A stretch of 64,000 bases of DNA, from the NCBI GenBank assembly GCA_007844125.1, contig CM017571.1, positions 3,673,924-3,737,923 on the forward strand, written 5' to 3'. Made by a program: the position numbers and the translations under genes. The notes below the pieces were generated by a model. It was not told the DNA's origin. It saw only the letters and a list, made by a program, of their open reading frames with translations, and did not search any database. Shown here in pieces: positions 49,574 to 60,900 of this stretch; within the stretch, counting starts at the first letter, position 1, and the number at the start of each line of letters is the position of its first letter. The DNA is from Sinonovacula constricta (taxonomy: Eukaryota; Mollusca; Bivalvia; Cardiida; Solecurtidae).

Positions 49574-49578
49574 TCCAT

Positions 49579-50126
49579 GTACACCTTAGTAGAGTAAAGG
49601 AGTTTTATGCGATGTGACAACACAATAGTGGATAGAACAGGTCCGGGACTTAGACCAGATTTGCGATTGCATAGAGCATTGGTAGTCATCGACCCTGAGA
49701 AGTAAGTTATTATTTACCAGGGATAGTTATTTTTATTCATTATATTTCATTTTTGGGTTGTTCTTATAATATTCATGTGCCATGAACTGTTACACGATGC
49801 TGTTGTACTTGTAAGGCACCCGGTTGTCATCGGACGGTGAACTGAGTTTGCTTTGGGTTCCTTGCAGAGTATCTTATCCAGGGTCCCTATCATCCTCCTC
49901 CCATCATGCCCTCTCACTTGCAGATGACTCTCCCCACTGTTGGATGTACACTAAAATTTTGATCTTTTTTCTAAGTATATTTACCTTCGTTGCCCATCAG
50001 GCCCTACCAACTTCCCCCAGCACCGCACCCACCTAGTGTGGGTACGGGGCTGAGGGCCGATCCAGGCAAGCTGGGCGATAATATTGGTTTAAATACATAC
50101 CATCGTGTGCCTATCAGGCCCTACCA

Positions 50127-50163
<37 letters not shown>

Positions 50164-50600
50164 ACCCTATCTATGGGACACCGTCCACCCACAGGGTTGG
50201 GGGTTGATCCGGGCAAGCCGGGTCACAATATGTTATTAATGTATTGTCTTTAAGTATACCCCGCAAGGGGGTTCCCCATATTAAGTCATGGTTTGATATG
50301 GATGGATTTACCATTGTAGCCCTTGTTGGACGAGCATCTCCCCATGTTTATGGTTATTAAGGAAGAGGGATGGCTCCCCAGTTCGATTCTGGGAGGGGCT
50401 GGTATTATATCCCTTTATCCCAGACAAAGGTTTGCTTATATGCTACTTATAATAGCTTAAAAAAGTATCTTATTATAGAGCTATATAATAAAATTCATTA
50501 TTGAAGTAAAGCATTGTGCTGTAGGATATATATGTATACCATATAACTTGTGTTATTATGAGGTATTATTGTATTCCATATTAGTTCTTAATATTTTGAG
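49579..50600. repeat. Intronic DNA with a 114-bp imperfect duplication and a poly-C tract
   Basis: 'atcaggccctaccaact' occurs at about 49997 and 50114, each followed by C-rich sequence and a 'gatcc..gcaagc.ggg' block. The second copy contains 32 consecutive C (50131-50162). Length there may be unreliable. A B-box-like 'agttcgattctgggagg' lies near 50380. Confidence 0.6.
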
Positions 50601-52598
50601 AAGGCATGATGGTGGGGTGGTCGGACTTTTGTTTTAAGTTTATTTTTGAGTAACTTTAAAAGAAATAAATTGACATCTGGGTGTTTTGAATAAATTCCCC
50701 CAGTGCCTTAAATATAGTTGTTTCTAGTTGTTTTGTTGGGTAGAGGATATTTGCCTTGTTAAACACCAGATTTTCCGAAAGTAAAACATGTTCTAATTTT
50801 ATCCTCTCCCGCCTGTGATATTCACATTGTAGCAGCAGGTATTTGTCGTCATTGCTGACCCCGCATGAGGAAGTTTGGATTAAGATTTAAAATATCTTGG
50901 CCGGTACTGCCAGGTAGAAGAGTTGTGTCGAGTCTTAATCTTGTTATGCTGCGTTCAATTCGAAAGTTGTTTGAATAAATTGTTGGGCGTTTAAGTGATG
51001 GTTAGTTTGACCGCCCATCATTGATTTTGTCATCAATAGTTTTGCAGTGCTGTTTCCATTTATTTAATAGATTTTTTCCTTGATATTGAGTATACTTCAG
51101 TTGGTGCGAGGCCAGTATGACGACCCACCTGCAATGTGCTCAGACCGGCTTAAGCAGCCCCGTTAGCCCTTTCATTACCCGAGATCCCTACATGAGCTGG
51201 ACACCATATTAAAGTGACTGTGTGACCTTTCTCCATACACTGGTTTGCTAAAATTTTGATCTGAGTAAGGAGGTCAGGCCTAGATCTGCTTTTGTTATTA
51301 TCTATAGAAATTAGTGGTCCTAATGAGTCCGAAAGAATAACAGATCTTGTTTTTTCTTGTTTGTTTATCCAGTTCAATGCTTGTAAGATGGCATTCATTT
51401 CCGCTGTGTAGATGGAAGTTTTGTCTGAAATTCTTTCTGAAAATGTTAGGTCTAATGAAGGAATACAAAAAGCGGAAGCCATCCTGCCCTTTTGTGGGTC
51501 TTTACTTCCATCTGTGTATATGTTTACCCAGTTATTGTAGTTGCTGTTCAAATGCTCCAGTGTTAGCGCCTTGATTTTATTAGGGCAGTCAATTTTATTG
51601 AACAATTTTGTAAGACTTACATCGATCTCGGGTTTTAACAGGGTCCACAGTTCCACTTTGGCCGGGCCGAACACCGCCACGCCCCTCTTTTCAACACTGC
51701 AGGCTTCAACCAGGTTATGAATATGTGTTCCAATAAGAAGGGGGATATCTTTTTGACCCCCTCCCTGGGGTTTTGTAATAGTAGCTTGTGCCGAAGATTT
51801 TGTTCACATGGTTGTCCAGTTTGGTACGGGCCCTGGCTCAGTATCTTATTGACTGATCATCCCTCTGCAGACATAGGGGAGGCACCCCGGCCTCTTGTTC
51901 CATTATGCTAATGGGTGTGGATTTAGGGCCCGCAGTGCTATCCTGAGAGCTTGATTTTATAGGCTATCTAGCTTCTTAAGATTTGTTTAAGCTGCAATGG
52001 GGTAAATTTGACAGCCGTAATCTATTTTTGGACGTATGAGAGACTTGTAGAGTAACAGGAGACTGTGTTTATCTGAACCAAAGTCAGTCCCTTTTAACAT
52101 CCTCATTAAGTTCAAGTCTCTCTGACATCTTTCTATGATGGCTTGTATATGACTTTTGAATGATAACCTCCTATGAAGAGTCATTCCCCAAAATTTCACC
52201 TTATCTTTAAAATTGACTTTTCTTTTTCTCCCCCTAAATGTTCGTCCAAATCCATCGCTAGTTTAGGTCCAAAAAGTATGCCTGCAGTTTTACTTTGTGA
52301 GATTTTGAACCTCCAGTTTTTTTACCACTCCCAAATGGCATCCAGTTCGCTCTGGGGGCCTTTCTTTCTGAGCAGTTTTAACGAGAAGCCTGTTAGCGAT
52401 GCGCTCGAATCATCGGCGAATTGGCTCACTTCTAGTCACGTCACTCCTCTACACTGCTAGGAAGGTCATTTATGAGGAGAGAGAACAGTAGTGGGGAGGG
52501 TATTGAGCCCTCTGGGGTACCCCTATTTAGGGTCTCATGGTAAGATAGTGTGTCCCTTACTTTAACCTGAAATTTCCTATCATTTACAAACGCTCTCA
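50601..52598 (-). mobile_element. RT/RNase H LINE relic (I-type)
   Basis: Minus strand from 52598: reverse-transcriptase motifs NRGTPEGSIPSPLLFSLLIN and QFADDSSASLTGF, then the thumb region MTLHRRLSFKSHIQAIIERC and LIRPKIDYGCQIY. The RNase H domain at 51680-51150 starts VNIYTDGSKD and includes SIYTAEMNAILQALNWIN, SVILSDSLGPLISI and LIWCPAHVGISGNERAN. A degenerate tail continues to about 50600. Frameshifts and stops separate the domains, and the 5' half is missing, cut at the dispersed repeat at 52598. RT followed by RNase H with HVGI-GNE..A indicates an I-superfamily LINE. Confidence 0.8.
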
Positions 52599-52800
52599 GG
52601 TACCAAGTTTGGTGAAGATTGGGCTATAAATGGCGTCTATAGTGTGTTCACAAGTTTTTCTAAAATTTGACCTAGTGACCTACTTTTTTGACCCCAGGTG
52701 ACCCAATAATGAACCCATCCAAGATTTCATGCAGTGGAACTTTCAACCAAAGTTTGATGACGATTGGATAAAAACTGTGGCCTCTAGCATGTTCACAAGC
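52599..52800 (+). repeat. Dispersed repeat (partner of 42190-42345)
   Basis: Contains 'aagtttggtgaagattgggc', 'tttgacctagtgacctactt', 'ccatccaagatttcatgcag' and 'actgtggcctctagcatgtt'. It shows an internal repetition of about 130 bp ('gatt..gg.' and 'tgttcacaag' blocks recur). Confidence 0.6.
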
Positions 52801-53609
52801 TAAATGTTGATGACAGACAAAGCGGTTTCACAAAAGCACCCCTTGAGCATATTGTGCTCAGGCGAGCTGAAAAACCTGATTGGCCTAGTATTTCGAGAAA
52901 CCTATTCGCTTGATGCTAGGTCTTCCTTGCCAATGCTCAGCGGGCAAGAGGAATTATCAACCCTTGTATTTTCATTTGGGTATCAGCGATCGCTTCATAT
53001 CAATATGAGCACAAAATCAAGGCGGCAGTAACCAAATGATGCAAAATATCATCAACAATGGATATATATTCTGATTTGTTCCCTTACTTTAAACGCCCCT
53101 CCCCTACGAAAATTAAGCCTAGTAATTCCCCTAAAAATGATAATTCCCCTCCAATAAAATTCAATATATCCATGCTGAAATGAAGAAGTTAGATGCACTT
53201 ATATGTATCAGTGACTTCAGTAGCACATTGAGTGAACTGTACTATGGTGATCTAGTTGAGGAGTTCAAGAAGACAAATAGAGAAATGGCCTTGTAATATA
53301 CAAGATGCATGAAAGCAAATAAAAAATAAACATGCACATTTTCCCCTTTTCAATAAATCACAGTAAAATGTTCCCCTTCCCATTACTCAAAGGCCCCTGG
53401 CCCATACTCTTTTTTTTAGAAAAAAACACACTCTGGTATCATGGTACAGTATTGACGTCACTCAGTATCACAATATACTGATGTACCAAACAGCACTAAT
53501 GTGGTATAAATAAGATCAGCTCACAATTACGACCGATTATTCAGATTTTAAATTGTAGTATGATCAGGGAATGAACCTTGAGGTTATTCTTAAAAAAATA
53601 CATTTTGTT
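52801..53609. other. Intronic DNA, no gene seen
   Basis: Short open frame at 52804-53031 without support. The block 'aattcccct' is repeated near 53090-53150. Confidence 0.4.
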
Positions 53610-54086
53610 AAAGGTGGTCTTCAACAGTTTGCATATTTTTGTTCTCTCAGGCTACCAAATAAATTAATTTTCCTATATCGTCCCAAATAAATTCATTGGT
53701 CCTATATATCCAAGTGTCACATTGAAAACATAAAGGATAAAGCCCTAATTGTCATTTCAAAAATGTATTTCCTGCTTTTTTTAAACTAAAAAAAACACTT
53801 GTGACATGACCACTTACTTTTGAGGTCATGTTTTCCTGATCACCTTGGTTACCAGTTCTGACATTTATTATGCTAAACCCCCATTGTCCTTAAATATATA
53901 GATTTGGAAAGTATGGCTATATACATTGATATATTTCACGATTTGTATTGTCTAACAATTAGATAATGTTTCAAACAGCAATTGCTTAAAGTAAGTTTAT
54001 GCTGCAACTAGGCACACATTTCCCAGAACAGGGTTAAGATGTTTTCTCATGTATAAGATACAGGCAAACTGTTGGATACCACCTTT
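53610..54086 (+). mobile_element. MITE family copy abutting TRIM-like exon 1
   Basis: Starts 'aaaggtggtcttcaacagtt' and ends 'caaactgttggataccacct'. 477 bp, close to full length. Its right end lies 17 bp from the exon 1/intron 1 junction at 54104/54103, so it forms almost the very start of intron 1. Confidence 0.8.
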
Positions 54087-54103
54087 CAGGTAAAAAAACT
54101 GAC

Positions 54104-54411
54104 CTGTGATCCAGGAAGCGACATTTTCTACACAGCAGTTCATCGTGCTGGCGACAGTACAATGTTATTAATTCGTCAGCATGTTTCCCACATTTCTCAG
54201 TCAGCACATCTTTGTTGTCTCCTTGTCCTTTCACTACATTGTGGTTTACATTCCAATCATTATGAGATCCTAAGCAAGATGTACACATATGTGTATTGCA
54301 GTCATAGCAGTAATAATCTGCAATCTGGTCTTTTTTCTTCTTGGCACAATTGGAACACTTAGCATCTTTATATTCATCCGACCACTTCTCTGCATCAATT
54401 GCAGTTGCCAT
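54104..54411 (-). CDS. TRIM-like B-box/NHL gene, coding exon 1 (start codon, two B-boxes)
   Basis: ATG at 54411 (context aaatATGG), preceded 9 nt upstream by an acceptor (atcttgtgccag|GTAG), so a non-coding 5' exon is expected further right. 308 nt to the donor ACAG|GTCAGT, phase 2. With exons 40297-39412 and 17492-16911 it encodes about 591 residues. Residues 19-57 form a B-box 1-like finger (CSNCAKKKKDQIADYYCYDC, then CTSC and H-N-NH). Residues 74-105 form B-box 2 (CGKHADELITLYCRQHDELL, then CRKC and, across the intron, DHR-TC). No RING precedes them, so ubiquitin-ligase activity is not predicted. In bivalves such RING-less TRIM-like proteins are numerous and often linked to innate responses; that role is inference only. 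Confidence 0.85.
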
Positions 54412-54449
54412 ATTTACTACCTGGCACAAGATATCAAACGATATGTACA

Positions 54450-55299
54450 ATAAAGTCTGTGCTGCAAGAACAAGAAGTATGAACTGTATGTCCTGCTGGG
54501 TATGTGACTATTCAACCCAATGACTATTCGAACTCAGCTGCAAAAAATTAAGGCGACAAGTCGACCACAATAAAGTTATATGACTTTATATTGTTTAATA
54601 TATTTCTGTTGTAAAAGATTTGTTATTTGACTAAATTATGATAACAGATATATCTAAATAAGGATTCAATGTTTCTTTTTCATTTATTCCGTCTTTATTG
54701 ATAATATTTTATACCTTATATAAATTATTAAACAACAAAACATTTATAACAATATAAACAAATTTAACTTTGTATAAAATCTTAATTTGAGGATTGAGAA
54801 TCATTTTAAGTGTGTTGTTTAATTAGAATTGAATTATGTACATGAAGTGTTATGATGAAGTATTCATTTCTAAAATTCAGTTAAGTGGAACAAAAGAATA
54901 GTTATTGGACACAATTGTTCAATTAAAGTATTTTCTAGTGTTAAATAATAACAATAAGTATTGTTGGTTGTGATTGATAGGTTTTCGCAACTGTTGCTCG
55001 ATTATATAATGATTGTTTAAGCTGTTTTATGCAGCTGACTGAAAATCACAACTGATGCTAACCTTTAGATTGTCTGCGCAGGCGGTAATAGAATTCAACA
55101 CTCCAATCAAAACCCACGGGCTATAGTTAAAATATGTGTAAACATACTGAAATCACAAATATACAGGTTTGTTTACAAGGGTCTTTTTGTAAGAGCTCGT
55201 TGTTTACATGCAAACCACATACAGATATCTAGAAAAAAGTGCTGTTTCAGGTTGAATTAACAATGTAACGAGTAATAAGACTATGAAACCAAGCTGTTA
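54450..55299. other. AT-rich DNA upstream of the TRIM-like coding start
   Basis: The TRIM-like 5' exon and promoter should lie here or beyond, but I see no clear core promoter or donor. No coding exon seen. Confidence 0.35.
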
Positions 55300-55460
55300 G
55301 AGATAGTTTCCATGTAATGTCATAGGCACTGATGACAGTTTAAGGCAACCATCTTTGAAGGCAGAAGCTGATTTTATTTTTCAGTCTAATTCACTGAATT
55401 TTATATCAAATTAAACAGATTTTATGAAGTATTTTAAATATCAAAATGATATATTATGAT
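55300..55460 (-). repeat. Dispersed repeat, inverted copy of 4570-4795
   Basis: Reverse complement carries 'tttgatatttaaaatacttc', 'ataaaattcagtgaa', 'tagactgaaaaata' and 'cttctgccttcaaagatgg' in the same order as at 4570-4795. Confidence 0.65.
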
Positions 55461-56230
55461 AGTTTAAACGGTAAAAAGTACAACCAAAAAAGATACACTG
55501 TTCAATAACATGAACACAAGTTATTGACAGAAAATGCAGCATTGCGTTTCTCGGCAAATGTTGTAATTGTACGAAACAAATTGGGTACGAAAACTGCAAA
55601 TTGAGTACGAAAACAGCCGACAGAAAATTCCGTTTTTCATGATAATTTAAGTCTAGTCATAAAAAACAATGATTGCATACGATTCATTAAATAAATTTAA
55701 GGCGAAAGTTTTATCTTTACTGAAATAAAACCAGATATTTTACCAAATTTTAGCTCGATTCCATTTTTTTTTCGGGGACGAAGTAACTCTTACTAACTCA
55801 GTAACTGTGCAATTCCACATGAACGAGTTACATCCCTTGCAGCTACAAACCACTTGTCTATTGCGCAACAAAAATCTATATGTTTACGTGAGAAAAGACT
55901 CAAAGGTTTGCATTTGTTTATTGAAATATTGCTTTTCCTTTTAAATAACAATAGTTTTACCAGTGTTTAAGGCCTATGACGTACAAAATTCAGAAACTGA
56001 ATTTTTGGAAACTATTTTTTCTACCCTCTGTCGGTCTTTTCGAGATCTAAAACGTCATAAACGTCAACTTTGACCCTTTTCTACACATAAATTAACATAT
56101 TTACATTCTGAGTGCTTGGATTTAATCGCGGAACAGCTTAATGTAAAGAGTGGGTAATGAGGTCAGATTGTCTGATTTTCCAAAATTAACTCCCCTGCGT
56201 AGCCTGGTGCGCGGTTGTTGCTAAGCAAAC

Positions 56231-56461
56231 ATGGCTGCCAAGATATTTACTAATGTGGAAACTATCTATAGGAAAGAAATTAAGCTGATTGCAGCCCCGA
56301 CATGCAGTACATTAAAAAGACCAAAAGAAGTGAAGCGTTTGTTATCTTATTCCCCAATAAATAACATACTGACTTGGCTTGGACCACTAGTGGATCCTGC
56401 ACACAATTTGCCACAACCTGGAAGAAGTTGCACCTATAATATTACCGACAATCCACCTTAG
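56231..56461 (+). CDS. Unrecognised 76-codon ORF, possible first exon
   Basis: ATG in a good context (agcaaacATGGCTGCC) just after a GC-rich stretch (tgcgtagcctggtgcgcgg), a typical animal first-exon setting. Starts MAAKIFTNVETIYRKEIKLI and is open for 76 codons; contains RPKEVKRLLSYSP. No domain recognised and no clear donor or downstream exon, so it may be an intact short gene, a gene fragment or chance. It is on the opposite strand from the TRIM-like gene, in head-to-head orientation. Confidence 0.35.
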   Translation: MAAKIFTNVETIYRKEIKLIAAPTCSTLKRPKEVKRLLSYSPINNILTWLGPLVDPAHNLPQPGRSCTYNITDNPP

Positions 56462-56679
56462 TCCAGATGAAACACTCGATCTGGCCGAAAATGCTCACTC
56501 TTAGAAGGTCACTTTGAACTATTCTAACACAATCACAGGCACTCGATGTTACTTCAACATATTTATGTTAAAGTTCCGTCGAAGGAATAATATATAATTA
56601 AATTACACTACTGGGCTGACTAATTCACCATTTTTGTTTAAAACGGAGATGACTATTTCTCACCGGTATGACTATTTAC

Positions 56680-57534
56680 CGGATATGAATTCATATCCGC
56701 GGATATGAATCTAGGGTACGGATATGAATATGAAAATCAATGTTTACGAGCCTTTCTTTATATTTGTCTGTGTTTAGATGCCATTTAATGTAATTGGTGG
56801 GATATAAAATCATTTAGATTTAGAATTCTAATTATTAAATAAATCTAGTCCAAAATACATATCTTTATGTATATATCTGTATATGATTTCATATCCGTGG
56901 GCACTAAGGGTACGGATATGAACACCGAAACTGCAACTAGAGCATTGTTTGTTATATTTATGTAGAGTCTTATGTAATATCACCATGTTTTAATTTATTT
57001 AACAACTTGAATGATAGTATGCTCATATTTACGTAATTATTGCATATAAACATAGCCACATCACAGTTCATAATGGATCGTTGGCAGGGGTGGGGTGGGG
57101 GGTGGGGAGTACGAATGTGAACGTTTAAATCATTATCTACCAATTATTTTGTAATATTCTTATTTACTTCGATGCAATATTATTAATGTTTACTAATGAA
57201 ATTCCTTCCATGGAAGTATAATACACTTCTTTACATATTAATTGTATATCAATATAGCCGCACCAGAGTTCATATCCGTGGTAATGTGTGGTACCCGTGG
57301 TAATGTGTGGTACGGATATGAACGTTAAATTCATTATCTACAACTTAATTTGCAGTATTTTTGTTTACTTTGATGTAATATTATTATTTTTAATTAATAA
57401 AACTCATGTTCATGAAAGTTTACACACCTTTACATAAGTATTGTAAATAAATATAGCCGCACCAGACTTCATATCCGTGGTCATAGGGAAGTAGCCTACG
57501 GATATGAACGTTGTAATGTTTTTGTTTACTTAGA
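56680..57534. repeat. Palindrome-rich satellite, ~190-200 bp unit, 4-5 copies
   Basis: Each unit carries TTCATATCCG(T/C)GG, a short GC-richer spacer and TACGGATATGAA, i.e. an inverted repeat, at about 56690, 56889, 57269 and 57469, with a decayed copy near 57079-57130. Between palindromes the sequence is AT-rich, with recurring 'attatctac', 'tttgtttact' and 'atatagccgcaccaga' words. The last unit is interrupted by the Gypsy element. Confidence 0.8.
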
Positions 57535-57537
57535 TGC

Positions 57538-57790
57538 TGTGATGATATCTGTTTAAGAAACATAACTTCTGTATCCATACTAGTAATTCGGTAATATAGG
57601 ATTACTTCCCTTTACACAGGTTCTGTAGTAGTATACTCATAATATATTTTGTTAACAATGCCTCTAAAATAGTCAGTTTGCATCAGACCTCTGTATAGTT
57701 CACTTGTGTAATTAAAGTTTATAAATAGATGTTCGGACTTTGTTATTCTGTTAATATCCATGACACAAACCATAACATGGTGACATAACA
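57538..57790 (+). repeat. 5' LTR of the Gypsy element
   Basis: 253 bp, TG...CA ends, paired with 62190-62441. Contains 'ctgtatagttcacttgtgta' and an 'attaaagtttataaatag' TATA-like region that may act as promoter. Confidence 0.92.
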
Positions 57791-57801
57791 TGGTGTCAGA
57801 A
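57791..57801 (+). other. Primer binding site
   Basis: TGGTGTCAGAA directly follows the 5' LTR and would pair with the 3' end of an animal tRNA-Leu (CCA end plus acceptor stem), with some mismatch beyond the first 9-10 bases. Confidence 0.6.
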
Positions 57802-57915
57802 TTATAATTTGGATTTATTTAAGTGCATTTATGCCAAATTCATTGACAGTTTGAGTTGGACATATATAATAGCAAATAATAATATCCAAAGTGTCCCCAT
57901 ATATGTAGTGCAATA

Positions 57916-60900
57916 ATGGATTTATCTGGAATTCCAACACCTGTCATTGACTGGAAGCCGAACAATCTGCCATTGAAATGGACAAACTTTAAAGAACATG
58001 CAGAGCTCATTTTCAATGGTGCGCTCAACTCAAAGGACGAGCCAACAAAATGTACATACCTCCTGCTATGGGTTGGTCAAAAAGGGCGAGATGTACACAA
58101 ATCGTGAAATCTTAGTGCTGATGACTCGAAGAAATTGGACACATTGTATCAAATGTACGAAAAACATGTTGAGCCAAAGTGCAATAGTGTGTTCAAACGA
58201 TTCCAGTTCAACAACATTATACAAGGATCAAACTCAATCGAAGACTTCATTACTCAATTGAAAATTTCGGCAAATGATTGCAAGTTTGCCAATAACGAGG
58301 AAATGATCAGAGACAGAGTGGTAGTGGGAGTCACCTCGAGTAAGATCAGAGAGCAATTGTTGAAAGAGGGAGAAAAGCTAACATTAGATAAAGTAATCGG
58401 AATCGCACAATCTTATGAGTATGCACAAGTCCAGCTGCGCTCTATGGGTGAGCCAACTAACCAAGCTTCTGTCGATGAGGTCCAGCCGGGGAGACGTGGG
58501 CAGCCAGCCAAGAAGGGCCGAGCGTCACACGAAAAAGGGGACACAGTCAGACAAAAGAAGCCAGCGGAATGTGACCGATGCGGATCACACCACAAACAAC
58601 AGGACAAATGCCCTGCAAAGGGAAAGCAATGCCCCAAATGCAAAAAGCATAATCACTTTGCAGTCAAGTGCAGAACAATTAAAAGAGTGTTGGAAGTCGA
58701 AGAGGACAGTGATTGTGATACCTTTAGTGTTGGATCGGTTGAAACTAAATCCAGCAAACAGGTATGTGCTGATTTACAGGTGGGCCCAAATAAAAGTTTA
58801 ATACAGTTTAAGCTTGACACTGGCGCATGCTGTAACATCATATCAGAGACAGAATTTAAAAGTCTCAAGGTCACTGCCCCACTCCAGTAGCCTAATGCTA
58901 TGTTACTTGCTTATACCGGTGCAGAGATAGAGGTCTTAGGCACAATCAGGTTACATTGTAACTATAAGGCCAAGATACAAAATGTAGAGTTTTACGTTGC
59001 ACGAAACAACAAAAACTAAATCTTAGGATTACAGTCATGTCTTGATTTTGGTTTGATCAAAGTAGCATTCTCTGGAAGTCCAGAAGCCCCTATGACAAAG
59101 GAGACTATTTTGACATAGTACAAAGACGTATTCACAGGTATTGGTCGTTTACCAGGTACCAGTTCAATCCAAATAGACCCAAACCACACACCTGTAGTAC
59201 ATCCACCCAGACGCATTCCTGTTGCAATGCAGGACAAGGTCACGAAGGAACTCCAAAACATGGAGAAAGCTGGTATTATTACCAAGGTTATTAGCTATGT
59301 AAATAGCATGGTGGTGGTTAATAAGCCGCATTCCGACAAGATGCGCATTGTCATAGATCCCAAAGACCTAAATAAGGCAATAAAAAAGTCTCATTATCCG
59401 ACAAAGACACTGGACGATATACTTCCACAGTTAAAGTCAGCAAAGTACTTCACAAAACTTGATTGCAAATCAGGTTACCACAGTGTAGTTTTAGACCAAA
59501 AGTCTTCTTATCTGACTACCTTCAACACTCCCCAAGGTCGTTACAGGTATTTAAGATGTCCAATGGGTCTCAAGTGCAGTCAAGATATATTTCAGCAGAA
59601 AATAGACGAATGCTTAGAAGGCACTTCAGGTTGTGCAATCATAGTTGACGATCTGTTAGTGTATGGACAGACAATACATGAACACGACTCGAACTTAAGA
59701 ACTCTCTTAGACAGGTGCCGAGAGAAAAGCATCAGGTTAAATGAGGACAAGCTCATTGTAGGAGCCTCTGAGGTCAAATACTTTGGACACATAGTCTCAG
59801 CTGACGGACTGAAACCCGACCCAGAGAAATGTAAATCAATTCGGGCAATGGAACCCCCGAGTGACAAATCTGAGTTAAAGACGTTAATTGGCATGGTCAC
59901 TTATCCGTTTAGATATGCACCCCATTTGTCACAAACTATGCAGCCATTATCAGAGCTGTTGAAGAATGACATACAGTTTTCATGGGAAGAGCCACAAATT
60001 AGGGCATTCCAAGAGATCAAAGACATATTGACAGCTAGTCCAGGTCCAATATTGTCATATTTTGATCCAGACAGGACCTTGACATTACAATGTGACAGCT
60101 CGCAGCACGGCTGTGCAGCGACATTGATGCAAGAAGGCAAACCCATTGCTTATGCAAGCAAGACACTGACTAGTACTGAGAGAAACTGGGCTATGATAGA
60201 AAAGGAATTACTTGCCATAGTGTTTGGCATGACGAAATTCAGACAATACGTCTATGGAAGACATGTCATTGTTGAGACTGACCACCTACCATTGATAAGT
60301 GTGTTCAAAAAGTCACTTCATAGCGCCCCAGCCAGATTGCAAAGACTCTTATTAGCCTTACATGGTTATGACATAGAGCTACACTACAAATCTGGAACTC
60401 AAATTCCCGTTGCTGACACATTGTCTAGGAAATTCCTCCCAAACACGTACCCTGAGATTTCAGAGAACTCGAACCTTCATGTTAATTTTGTCACAAGGAA
60501 TTTGCCATACACAAGTCAGAAATTAGTCGAAATAAGGACTGAAACGGACAAAGACGAAGAGCTATTGCTCCTGAAACAAGTCATTTCGCAAGGTTGGCCT
60601 GACAAACGCAATCAGTGCGATCCACGGTTGATCGATTATTGCACTTATCGAGACGAACTCAGTGTTGTAGACAGCATTATCTACAAAGGTCACAGACTTG
60701 TTATCTTTAAGTCTTTGAGAAACGCAATGCTGACATTGATTCATAAAGGTCATGCAGGTCAAGAGCGTAGTATGAGACGTGCTAGAATGACTATGTTCTA
60801 GCGAAATATGTCCAAGCACATCATTAGTCATGTTGCTAAGTGTAAAGTGTGTGCAAGACACCAAAGGTCAAATTAGAAAGAGCCTTTGAAACCCCATGAC

